Source: Magnolia sinica
Lineage: Eukaryota; Streptophyta; Magnoliopsida; Magnoliales; Magnoliaceae
Length of the DNA stretch: 64,000 bases
Assembly: GCF_029962835.1 (NCBI RefSeq)
Contig: NC_080573.1
Span: forward strand, 92,747,501-92,811,500
Direction: 5' to 3'
The number at the start of each line of letters is the position of its first letter. Positions within the stretch are counted from its first letter, which is position 1. The translations under genes were made by a program, and so were the position numbers. Below are positions 21,726-32,464 of this stretch, piece by piece. The notes under the pieces are model-generated. The model did not search any database. It was not told where the DNA came from and saw only the letters and a program-made list of their open reading frames with translations.

Positions 21726-23155
21726 GTCAAAGGATCAACTGAACCACACTCCAAATAACAATGGTGACCATGATTTCCACCATGAAAATTCTTAAGGCCC
21801 ACCATAACATTTATTTTCTATCCAATCTAGTCGTGAGGTCACACAGACTTGGATTAAGAGGAAAACAAATTTCCTAATGGTCCAAACTCTTGTGACAACA
21901 AGGAGTTTCAAACTGCCTTTTGCTGCGTGGTCCACCTGATCCTAGATCCGTCTCAGTCTTTAGCTCATGCCATAAAATGAGCTTTCAAAATGGTTGGACA
22001 GCTTGGATGCAACCCATGCATCATGGTGGGGTCCACTAACTGTCTAGCAGCCTAGCCAAATGGCTGGACGGCAGTGATAAAACACATACATTTTTTATTT
22101 TATTTTATTATTTTTTTGGGTTCCACTGTCCACGATCAGTGGACGGTGTGAATAAAACACATACATCACTGTGGGTCCCACGTGGGGCCCACCATAATGC
22201 TTATTTGCAATCCAACCCGTTGGTAAGGTCACACGGACCTGGATGAAAAGGAAAAATAATTTTCCTATGGTCCAAAACTTCTGCCCACCCAAAAAAATGG
22301 TTTCAATGACAATCATTCCATCACCACTGTTTCCTATGATATGAGCCACCTGAGCTTCAGATAGGGCTGATTTTTGGGGGGCCCACTATCCCAAAAGGGA
22401 CCTACTAAATGCACGGAGTGGATGTTCCACACACATCATGGTGGGGCCCACGGCTGGGACCGTGGGTCCTTGCCAGTCCGTCCGCACGTCAACGCGCAGG
22501 CGCTGCCTGCATGCGTTCTGACAGCAGCAGCTTCAGTTACTGCACATGCATTTTTTTTATTTTCCTGTGGTTTTTCATAGGTGGGGCCCGCATCAGACGA
22601 ATCTGCTCCATCCATTGGATCGTACGGCTTAAGACTGACCCAATGAGTCCAATATGCAGCCTATTTTTGGCGAGTAAAAAGATCCAGGTGGTTTTCAATG
22701 GTAAACACCACTATTTTCTATGGTATGGCCTGCCAAAAAATGGGATCAGCTTCATTTTTTGGCTCAACGCCTAAATTGATCTGGGAAATAGGATGGACGA
22801 CTTGGATTATAAACATTCATCAAGGTGGGGCCTGTAGGAGTGACCCACTAAAAAAAAAGCTAAATATTTTTTTTATTAGCCGTTAGTACACACCCATGTC
22901 AGTACACGCACTCCATGCTTGCCACTACCTACGTCCAGTGTCCAGGGACGCTAGACGACGTGGGTAGTCACAGACATCATGGTGGGTCCCACATGGACGT
23001 GGCCCACCTATTAGATCAACATGATATTTGTGATTTCTCATCATCCAGGCCCACTAGATGGCATGGATAAGGCAGATGGATGACGTCGATAAAATACATC
23101 CATCATGGTGGGTCCACGATCGGTGTGGATCTAGTGGACCACACCCATAGCAAAG

Positions 23156-23213
<58 letters not shown>
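23156..23213. repeat. (GA)n microsatellite
   Basis: Almost 60 bases of GA repeats inside the LTR. The partner LTR has one at 31938-31998. Confidence 0.95.
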
Positions 23214-23214
<1 letters not shown>

Positions 23215-24026
23215 GGTGATGGTGGGGCCCCGCCACTATGGGCCCCACATGATACAACTCATACATAAAAAATGGGTCCCACCAACAAGTGGTCCCTAAA
23301 AAAAGAAATTTAACGGTGGATGACCCACCTCTAGGCCTCCTCCTTGCTCTCTTATGCTCCTATGCTCCTTAGCTTGCCTTTGATGGAGGTTGATGGGGTT
23401 TTGATGGTGGTAGATGATGATTGGAAGGTTGAGATGGAAGATGAGAAGGTGGGAAGAGTGGGCCATACTTGGCTTTGGAGAAGAGCTTGGACGTATGGAA
23501 TTTGGGTTGCTTGGGAGATTTGAGAAATGAGAGAGAGAGAGTGAGGTGATGGGAATGATAAGAGGTGATGGAGTGATGGGTTTGTTTGAAAACTTGTAAA
23601 AGAGGTATGGTTGTGGTTGAAATTTTGTAAAGGGGAATGGTGAGGGGAGAGAGAGAGAGTTGACTTATGGAAAAGGAGGGATGGGTTGTTGTACTTGAGG
23701 TATCGTTGTACTTGACATTGATTGATTGATTGATAGGACATGTTGTAGAGATTCTCTCAAAATTAGCAACGCGCGGCATTTCTATGGAATGAACGCAGGC
23801 CCACATCTTCTAACTTGGGTATCGGTTCGGTGCTCAAGTCGCGGCGTTAAAACCGTGGCGACGGCGCGGTCGCTAAGATACAAGTTTCGAATCGAGCCTA
23901 TGTTGGTATGCAGGACTCGGCTTAAGATCACGCGTAAACATTGGATACGGGTCGAGGGTTGCTAGAAGTCGAATGGGAGGACCATAGAAGCCTATGGAAG
24001 GTACAGACTAGGATACGAGTCTTACA

Positions 24027-24038
24027 ACTCTCCCCTCC
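24027..24038 (-). other. Polypurine tract of the minus-strand chromovirus
   Basis: Reads GGAGGGGAGAGT on the minus strand, immediately upstream of the 3' LTR start TGTAAGAC. It follows the conserved AAATTTCGAGGATGAAATTT segment typical of this lineage. It primes plus-strand DNA synthesis. Confidence 0.85.
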
Positions 24039-24159
24039 AAATAAAAATTTCATCCTCGAAATTTACAATCATTGCAAGTAATCATAAATCATAATAGAAG
24101 AGGAAACAAGGCATCATCATCATATAAAATTAGAGACAACATACAAGATATATCATATA

Positions 24160-24352
24160 ATCAATCGTCAAAGAGATGGGGATAGCGCTCTCGAATCTCG
24201 GCCTCACGCTCCCAAGATGCCTCATCAATCGAATGGTGACCCCACTGAACCTTCACCAAGGGAATGACCTTGGTCCGGAGGACCTGTTCCTTTCGATTAA
24301 GGATACGAACTGACTACTTAATGTAAGAAGCGTCCTCACGAACCTCCAACGG
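24160..24352 (-). pseudogene. Chromodomain (C-terminal to integrase)
   Basis: The minus-strand translation includes RILNRKEQVLRTKVIPLVKV, QWGHHSIDEASWEREAEIRE, RYPHLFDD. The VKVQW.HHS.EEA.WE.E..(I/M)R.RYP.LF pattern is the chromodomain of plant chromoviruses, which steers integration to particular chromatin. A stop follows ASYIK. The polypurine tract lies about 120 bp downstream. Confidence 0.88.
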
Positions 24353-25400
24353 CTACCAATCAATATCAGGAACAATGTCTGACCCACACTTCCTCAACAT
24401 AGAGATGTGGAAAATGTTGTGGATGCTAGACAACTGAGATTGTAAGGCAAGCCGATAGGCCATGGCGCCAATGCACTCAGTGATCTCAAAAGGTTCTATA
24501 AATTTCGGGGCAAGCTTGCCTTTCGCTCCAAATTGAACTACGCTCTTCATGGGCGAGACCTTGAGATACACGTGGTCCCCTACATCAAACTCCAAGGGAC
24601 GACGCCGACGATCCACAAAACTCTTTTGTTAGGTCTGAGCTGTGCGCATCCTCTGCCTGATGATATCTATAACCTCTGACATCTGCTGCATAAGCTCGGG
24701 ACCTAGGAGACGCCGCTCACCGACCTCGGTCCAACAACTTGGAGATCTGCATGATCTGCCATACAATGCCTCAAATGGAGCCATGCTAATGGTCACCTGA
24801 TAGCTATTATTGTATGCGAACTCAGTTAATCACAGGTGCTCATCTTAGCTACCCCTGAAGTCAATCATGCAGGCCCGAAGCATGTCCTTAAGGATCTAAT
24901 TGAACCTCTCGGTCTGGCCATCGGTCTGTAGGTGATACGTGGTGCTGAGCTATAAATTAGTGCTCATCGCTCTCTGAAAGCTCCTCCAGAATTGAGACGT
25001 GAACCTCGAGTCTCAATCAGAAATGATTAAGACTAGAACGTCGTGCAGTCTCACAATCTCCTCAATGAATAACCTCGCAAGCCGGTCTAAAGGCTAAGTC
25101 GCACGAATCGCAAGGACATATGCCGACTTCGTTAGACGGTCCACGACAACCCAGATGATGTCATGATTGCGCTGAGTCCTCGGTAAACTCATGATAAAAT
25201 CGGTAGATATGTGCTTCCACTTCCACGTCGGGACACTCAACTGCTGCAATAGACTAGGGTGTCTCTGATGATCAGCCTTGACATGCTGCATGTGTCACAC
25301 TCGGCCACAAAATTGGTGATTTAACGCTTCATCCCCGCCAAAAAATACTGTCTCCTCATATCACGATACATCTTCGTCAAGAGCCAGGGTGGATAGAAAA
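24353..25400 (-). pseudogene. Chromovirus integrase, decayed
   Basis: The zinc-binding part is visible as CDTCQHVKADHQRH near 25250-25330. The start of the catalytic core reads WKWKHISTDFIMSLPRTQ, then HDIIWVVVDRLTKSAYVL (25094-25230). The C-terminal part reads FDVGDHVYLKVSPMK...KGKLAPKFIEPFEI...YRLALQSQLSSIHNIFHIS (24390-24610), the GPY/F-type segment before the chromodomain. Stops and frameshifts separate the pieces. Integrase inserts the cDNA into the genome. Confidence 0.88.
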
Positions 25401-27010
25401 CTGCGATCGATGTGCCTCGGTCATAAGATCTCTGCGCAACTCAGGAATATCCGGGACACATAATAAGCATTTGAAGTAAAGTCCACCATCAATACCAATC
25501 TACCAATCTGTCTGACTCTCAGATGCTGCCTCTGCTCAGTAATCCTGTAACGACTCATTTACCTAATAAGCCTCGATCACCCTTGCAATAAGAGAAGGTT
25601 GAATCGACAGGCTTGATAATTGAATGATAGAAGACTGCAAACCAAAATCGAAGTCGTACTCTGCTATATCCTCGAGCATCCTTCACTCCTGAATCATCAT
25701 ATGTGCTACCAGGCCTCGTGGTTGACGGATGAGGGCATCTGCCACCACATTCGCCTTACCTAGGTGGTATTGGAGGTCAAAATCATAGTCCTTCAGGAGC
25801 TCCATCTAGCATCTCTGCCTCATGTTCAGCTCGGATTGAGAGAATGATACTTCAAGCTCTTGTGGTCGGAGAAGAGCTCGAACCTGACCCCATAGAGGTA
25901 GTGTCTCCACACCTTCAGTGTGAAAACGACTGCTGCCAGCTCCAAATCATGCGTGGGGTAGTTCAGCTCATGGACCTTGAGCTGACGAGACGCGAAGGCT
26001 ACAGGCTTGCCATGCTACATCAGGACAACGCCTAAACCAATACGTGAGGCATCAGTAAATACAACAAATCCATCACTCCCAGAGGGAAGAGTGAGGATAA
26101 GAGTGGACGTCAGACGGTCCTTTAGCTCCACGAATGCCTCCTCACATGCGTCAGTCCAAACAAAATCTATGCCTTTCCGAGTTAACCTGGTCAACGGGGC
26201 TGCAATACGGGAGAATCCCTCAATGAAACGCCGATAGTATCCCGCTAAACCAAGGAAAATACGGATCTCAGACGTAGTAGTGGGCTGGCCCCACTAACGC
26301 ACTGCCTCAACCTTCGAGGGGTCCACTGCGATACCCTCCCTCGTCACCACGTGACCAAGGAATCTCACCTCCTCTTGGGAGAACTCGCACTTCTCCAGCT
26401 TCGCATATAGCTGGTGGGCACAGAGGGTCTGCAATGCAATCTCTAGATGCTGCATATGGTCCTCACAGGTCCTCAAATATATCAGAATATTGTCGAAAAA
26501 GACCAAGCAAACTGATCGAGATATGGACGAAAGACCTTGTTCATCAACTGCATGAAGACCGCGGGTGCATTGGTCAATCTAAAGGACATGACCTGAAACT
26601 AAAAATGACCATAACGCGTCTTGAAAGCCATCTTCGGGATGTCCTCCTCTCGGACACGAATCTGATGATACCCGGAACACAGGTCAATCTTCAAAAAGAA
26701 CTGTGCACCCTACAGCTGATCAAACAAGTCATCTATCCTCTGGAGTGGGTACTTGTTCTTAATCGTGACCCGGTTGAGCTCGCGGTAGTCCTCGCAGAGC
26801 CTCAACGAGCTATCCTTCTTCCTGACGAAGAGTACCGGCGCTCCCCAAGGTGAACTACTCGGACGAATAAATCCCAACTCATGCAACTCGTCCAACTGTC
26901 GCTGCAGCTCATGCAACTCCATCGATGCCATACGGTACAGGGCCTTCGAGATAGGTACGGTACTAGGCACGAGATCAATCTGGAACTCAATATAACGGCG
27001 CGACGGCAAT
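25401..27010 (-). pseudogene. Chromovirus reverse transcriptase and RNase H, decayed
   Basis: Reverse transcriptase starts with [20 protein letters not shown] and [55 protein letters not shown] (26710-27000). The catalytic region reads VFFDNILIY near 26490, where the usual D-D pair has become D-N, so an active-site aspartate is lost. RNase H is recognisable at 25845-25985 as [19 protein letters not shown], then FSDHKSLKY. Several stops and frame changes lie between the segments. Confidence 0.88.
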
Positions 27011-27540
27011 TCTGGAATCTCCTAGAAAATGTCAGGAAATTACAGACAATCGGCCACTGATCAATACAAGTGGTAATAGGCTCCTCAACGACACAGGATA
27101 TTAAGCAAGACAATGGCTCTCCTGGGGGCTCAGCAACAAACTGAAACTGTGGTAAGCCTGGTATGCAGAACGTGACTGTCCTCGTGGAACAGTCCAAGAT
27201 GGTGTGGTACTCGGTAAACCAATCAATGCCCAAGATAACGTCGAAATCTGTCATCGACAACACAAATAAGTCAGCGGACAAAAATATATCACCGACCAGA
27301 AGAGGGCAAGACGAACAGAAATGACTTAATACTGTAGTCTTCCCCAAGGGTATCGATATGGTTAATCCCTCACTAGCAGACTCTATCGGCAATCCAGTCG
27401 ATCGGTAAAAACCCTCGGACATGAATGAGTGCGAAGCACCAGAATCAAATAACACTCGGGCGATGCATGAAAAGACTGAAAGTATACCCTCAACGACTCC
27501 TTCAGAGGTTTGCGGGTCCTGTTGAGCCATGTAAAACCTA
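26990..27540 (-). pseudogene. Chromovirus aspartic protease region
   Basis: An open minus-strand frame with RVLFDSGASHSFMS near 27450, the D-S/T-G active-site motif of retrotransposon proteases. It continues with LSMTDFDVILGIDWFTEYH and ending motifs typical of the family. It is the best-preserved part of this element. The frame breaks before the reverse transcriptase motifs. Confidence 0.9.
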
Positions 27541-28732
27541 GCTAGAGCTGGCTGGGGAGGTGCCTGTCCCCTCTGAGGTCCCTGGTATTGTTGATGCCTC
27601 TGCGGCATCCTGTACTACTGGGGCCTCAGTGGCTGAGGTGGCTACGGTCACTACTGATGGGGTCGCTGCTATGCAGGAGGCTGCTGCTGAGGTCACTGCT
27701 GCATTGGAGGCTGCTGTGGCCCTCTCAACTGCTACAAATGAGGGAGAGGACACTCAGACAGGCGGTGCCCTGTCCCACCACATCCAAAATAGGTCCTTAC
27801 AAATGGCTGCTGGGGTGGTGCTGGAGGTGCTACTGGTGCTCTAGCAGGTGGGTGGCTCCTGTACCTCTGTGGGTGTCGATGCTGCTGGGAGCTACTGGAG
27901 GGGGCCTGCCTCTTCTGACCTCTCCTCTGATCTCGATCGCCCTATGAGCCGGCCCAATCAGTCTCATAAATCTGAGCCCTCCGCACTACCGCCGGAGAAG
28001 TCCAAAGCTCGTGCCCAATCTCATGGCCTCGAAGACCGTAACGCAAGCCGTTCTAGAAACGGCGGGCCTTTCACCCCTTATCATTAACCAAATATGGCAC
28101 GAATCTCGATAGTGCCACAAAACAGGCCGTGTATTGTGCCACGGTCATGTCCCCCTATACTAGAGTCTCGAACTCCAGTGCTCTCTGACGTCGAATGTGG
28201 TCAGGGGAGTACTGCTCCTCGAATCAGTTGATAAAGTCCTCCCATGTCCAGACATAATCAGGCCCTGCAACACTGGTAATGGAGGTCCACCAGTGCTCGA
28301 CCTCACCCTTGAGAAGAAATACTGCCAACCGAACTCGCTGCTCGGTCGTATATGCCATAGTATCAAAAATCTTCTCCATATCGGAGTGCCATCTCTTGGC
28401 TGCAGTCGGATCCAGATCACCCTGGAAACGCGAAGGATTAAGCTGTCTGAACTCTTGAAGAAGGGCGCTTGTGCGCTCCTTCTTGGGTGTGCTGGCGAAA
28501 CAACTGGGTGCCTGCCCTGTCCCTGAAGTACAGCTGTCATAGCTTGTAACATCTGTTGTAACTGAGAGACACTCACAGGTATGGTCGGATCCGCACTAGC
28601 CTCAGGTGGAGGAACAAAATCCTCAGGCTGAGGAGCAGGGATCTCTGGAGGTGGAGCGGGAGCCACAGGTGGTAAAGCGGGAGCATCGGGTGGTGGAGCG
28701 GGAGTCTATCGAGGCACCTTCCTACGCGGCAT
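27541..28732 (-). pseudogene. Chromovirus gag, decayed
   Basis: The start is ATG at 28732 on the minus strand (MPRRKVPR), about 135 bp from the primer binding site. A proline/alanine-rich N-terminus follows (PAPPPEIPAPQPEDFVPPPE). The capsid signature reads MEKIFDTMAYTTEQ...LLKGEVEHWWT in shifting frames (28280-28420). The nucleocapsid zinc knuckle near 27743-27787 reads YFGCGGTGHRLSEC, with the first cysteine changed to tyrosine. Stops after MPRRKVPR and several frame changes show decay. Gag would package the element's RNA. Confidence 0.85.
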
Positions 28733-28865
28733 CTCCTATAGGAAGAATAAGGACGCCGATCAACCTTGAGAATCGCACATTAAGGAATTTAATCGGAAGG
28801 TTACGCACTCGGAACCTAGACTCATAGCAAACATGTGATGTTGTTCTCAGTTATTCCCAAGTTAT

Positions 28866-28877
28866 GATCTGATACCA
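28866..28877 (-). other. Primer binding site of the minus-strand chromovirus
   Basis: Minus strand TGGTATCAGATC, five bases inside the 5' LTR end. It matches the 3' end complement of initiator methionine tRNA (usual form TGGTATCAGAGC), the standard primer of Ty3/gypsy plant elements. Confidence 0.85.
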
Positions 28878-28882
28878 ACTTC

Positions 28883-31800
28883 TGTCACGCCCTAAACTCG
28901 GAGACCGGGCTCACAAAATTCTCAATCACCGAATTCGGTGCCGACAGCCTCCATAGTATCCCATTCTCGGCTCCCGATACCCATACACCAGGTTCTGATC
29001 CTGGGATCCTATAAGGAGGATTTCAAGCATGATCATAAGCATAACCCATGAACAATAACCACAAGAACATCGTCACAAAATCCACAATGATCAAAAACTT
29101 TTGAGTGTAATGCGTATAAAAGGGAAATACAAGATGATAATATCAGAAACTCCAAAAGCTCGACTGTACGCTCCAACTCTGATGAGGCTACGGTTACATC
29201 CTAGCGTCACCTGCACGCATCGATCATGTATAAGCTTATAGAAAGCTTAAAAGGTAGTGTAAGTGTGTGCACAATATAAGTGTGCTTAGAATGCAAGGTC
29301 AGAGTAATGGGGAATCATAGTGATGAGTACATGAATGCAATCAGCCGTACCAAGGCTATGCGATGCAAGATATGAATGCTATTGGCCATAACACTACCAT
29401 GCGATGCGAGATGCAACTCAAGCATGCCAATCCTCATCATATATCAGTACAGTTCTCATTCTAGATAATCACCAGGGTTTAATGCACTCCAAATGGCATT
29501 GTCGCTCTCCCAGCCGCACAATCCAAGTGAGTGTAAGAAACCTCACTATCCACCTAGCCAATAGTCTGCCAATACCTATCGGGCACGTCAATAGCAGACC
29601 CATTCACGAGCTGGTCAAACTTAGCCTAGTATTACCCCCTACTATCGGGTGAGTAAGGTCATGCCCCTTTCCAACCGACCATGACACAATGGGAGACGCG
29701 GTCTCCTGGTATTTGACCCTCATGCGCTCATATATCCACTCAGTCTCGATGTTGGAGTCATCCTTTGGTACCATCGAGTTTAGGAAATTTCAGCCAGGGA
29801 CATCTATGGTGCCCTGATGCTTAGTAATAATATTTTCGGTATCCAATCCAGCCACCCACGATGTGTCTGTGAAGGTTAGCCCTGATGTCGCTAGGGCATA
29901 CAATAATCATAATTACACAAATGCAAGTGCATGAATGATACTAGTAGACATGCAACAATTCTACGCGTACCAAGCACTCATGTGGGGCATCTCCGCCTAT
30001 CAGGGAGCCCATAAATAATCTGCCCGGAGGCATATGCTATAATCAGTCACTCCTCATATCAAGCATACATATGATGTGTATGATCATGAATCATGGATCT
30101 ATACTAAACAAGTTATGTGGTGATGGGCTCTGTCATAATGAAGATGGGCCTAGACGACCTACGTGCTACAAGTATGGGCCTATAATGGGCCCTAGGGAGA
30201 GCCATGGTGGAATCACACTACAATGGGCCTTACGTACGCCCTATTGGAACGTGACCCATGGGCCTCCAGTACATCAAATGGGCCTCATACATGGGTCTTG
30301 TATATAAATCAAGGTGGGCCTCAACGACGGGCCACAAATACATTAAGATGGGCCTAGTCACATGAGCCTTGCATACATCACAATGGGCCTCATAATATGG
30401 GTTTCATATATATCAAGGTGGGCCTCAACAATGGGACACAAATACATCAAGATGGGCCTAATCACATGGGCCTCATATGTATATACATCAAAGGATCAAC
30501 TGGACTACACTCCAAATAACAGTGGTGACCATGATTTCCACCATGAAAATTCTTAAGGCCCACCATAATATTTATTTTCTATCCAATCTAGTCGTGAGGT
30601 CACACAAACTTGGATTAAGAGGAAAATAAATTTCCTAATGATCCAAACTCTTGTGACAACAAGGAGTTTCAATAGCAGAAGCTCCATCCCCACTGCCTTT
30701 TGCTAGGTGGTCCACCTAATCCTAGATTCATCTTAGTCTTTAGCTCATGCCATAAAATGAGCTTTCAAAATGGTTGGACAGCTTAGATGCAACCCATGCA
30801 TCATGGTGGGGTCCACTGACCGTCCAGCAGCTTAGCCAAATGGCTGGACGGCAGTGATAAAACACATACATTTTTTAATTTTATTTTATTACCTTTTTTG
30901 GGTTCCACCATCCACGATTAGTGGACGGTGTGAATAAAACACATACATCACTATGGGTCCCACATGGGGCCCACCATAATGCTTATTTGCAATCCAACCC
31001 GTTGGTAAGGTCACACGGACCTGGATGAAAAGGAAAAACAATTTTCATATGGTCCAAAACTTCTGCCCACCTAAAAAATGATTTCAATGGCAGTCATTCC
31101 ATCACCACTGTTTCCTATGATATGGGCCACCTGAGCTTCAAATAGGGCTGATTTTTGGTGGGCCCACTATCCTAAAAGGGACCTACCAAATGCACAGAGT
31201 GGATGTTCCACACACATCATGGTGGGCCCCACGGCTGGGACCGTGGGTCCTTGCCAGTCCGTCCGCACGTCAGCACGCAAGCTCTGCCTGCGTGCGTTCT
31301 GACAGCAGCAACTTCAGTTGCTGCACATGCAATTTTTTATTTTCCTGTGGTTTTTCATAGGTGGGGCCCGCATTAGACGAATCTGCTCCATCTATTGGAT
31401 TGTACGGCTTAAGACTGACCCACTGAGTCCAATATGTAGCCTGTTTTTGGAGAGTAAAAAGATCCAGGTGATTTTCAACAGTAAACACCACTATTTCCTA
31501 TGGTACGACCGGCCAAAAAATGGGATCAACTTCATTTTTTGGCTCAACGCCTAAAATGATCTGGGAAATAGGATGGACGGCTTAGATTATAAACATTCAT
31601 CAAGGTGGGGCCTGTAGGAGTGGCCCACTCAAAAAAAAGCTAAATATTTTTCTTTGTTAGCCATTAGTACACACCAATGTCAGTAGATGCACTCCATGCT
31701 TGCCACTACCTACATCCAGTGTCCAGGGACGCTGGACGATGTGGGTAGTCACAGACATCATGGTGGGTCCCACATGGAAGTGGCCCACCTATTAGATCAA

Positions 31801-31936
31801 CATGATATTTGTGATTTCTCATCATCCAGGCCCACTGGATAGCATGGATAAGGCAGATGGACGGTATCGATAAAATACATCCATCATGGTGGGTCCACGA
31901 TCGGTGTGGATCTAGTGGACCACACCCATAGCAAAG

Positions 31937-32001
<65 letters not shown>

Positions 32002-32464
32002 TGGGGCCCCGCCACTATGGGCCCCACATGATACAACTCATACATAAAAAATGGGTCCCACCAACAAGTGGTCCCTAAAAAAAGGAATTTAATGGTGGAT
32101 CACCCACCTCTAGGCCTCCTTCTTGCTCTCTTAGGCTCCTATGCTCCTTACTTTCCTTTGATGGAGGTTGATGGGGTTTTGATGGTGGTAGATGATGATT
32201 GGAAGGTTGAGATGGAAGATGAGAAGGTGGGAAGAGTGGGCCACACTTGGCTTTGGAGAAGAGCTTGGACGTATGTAATTTGGGTTGCTTGGGAGATTTG
32301 AGAAATGAGAGAGAGAGTGAGGTGATGGGAATGATAAGAGGTGATAGAGTGATGGGTTTGCTTGAAATTTTGTAAAAGAGGTATGGTTGTAGTTGAAATT
32401 TTATAAAGGGGAATGGTGAGGGGAGAGAGAGTTGACTTATGGGAAAGGAGGGATGGGTTGTTGT
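28883..32464 (-). repeat. 5' LTR of the minus-strand chromovirus, outer end lost
   Basis: Begins TGTCACGCCCTAAACTC and is collinear with 19998-23692. It includes the GGGCCT minisatellite (about 30225-30490), the GA microsatellite (31938-31998) and the AGGAGGGATGGGTTGTTGT segment. The match ends at 32464, about 335 bp before the expected outer end, where the sequence switches to plus-strand LTR. Confidence 0.88.
31938..31998. repeat. (GA)n microsatellite
   Basis: About 60 bases of GA repeats, at the same place as the tract in the partner LTR. Confidence 0.95.

Larger units (their letters stand above)
19998..24026 (-). repeat. 3' LTR of the minus-strand chromovirus (4.0 kb)
   Basis: On the plus strand it begins TGTCACGCCCCAAACTC and ends ACGAGTCTTACA, so on its own strand it runs TGTAAGACTCG...GGGCGTGACA. 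Its first 1.4 kb match the other LTRs of the family. The rest holds a GGGCCT-rich minisatellite, GGGGCCCAC-rich repeat tracts and a GA microsatellite. Compared with its partner at 28883, I count roughly a dozen changes in the first 100 bases, nearly all transitions. Confidence 0.88.
19998..32464 (-). mobile_element. Minus-strand chromovirus nested in the plus-strand LTR
   Basis: On the minus strand the order is 5' LTR (28883-32464, outer end missing), primer binding site (28866-28877), gag, protease, reverse transcriptase, RNase H, integrase, chromodomain, polypurine tract (24027-24038), 3' LTR (19998-24026). The domain order with integrase last and a C-terminal chromodomain defines a chromovirus. 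The long LTRs and chromodomain type suggest the Tekay/Del lineage. Stops and frameshifts run throughout. The missing outer 0.3 kb of the 5' LTR was lost in a deletion joining it to the split host LTR. Confidence 0.9.

Noticed and set aside
23054-23268. Frames made of (RE)n or (SL)n
   Set aside because: Products of the GA microsatellite.
27538-27947. Alanine-rich plus- and minus-strand frames around the gag/protease boundary
   Set aside because: They are antisense or off-frame readings of gag's low-complexity linker; the zinc knuckle identifies the real frame.
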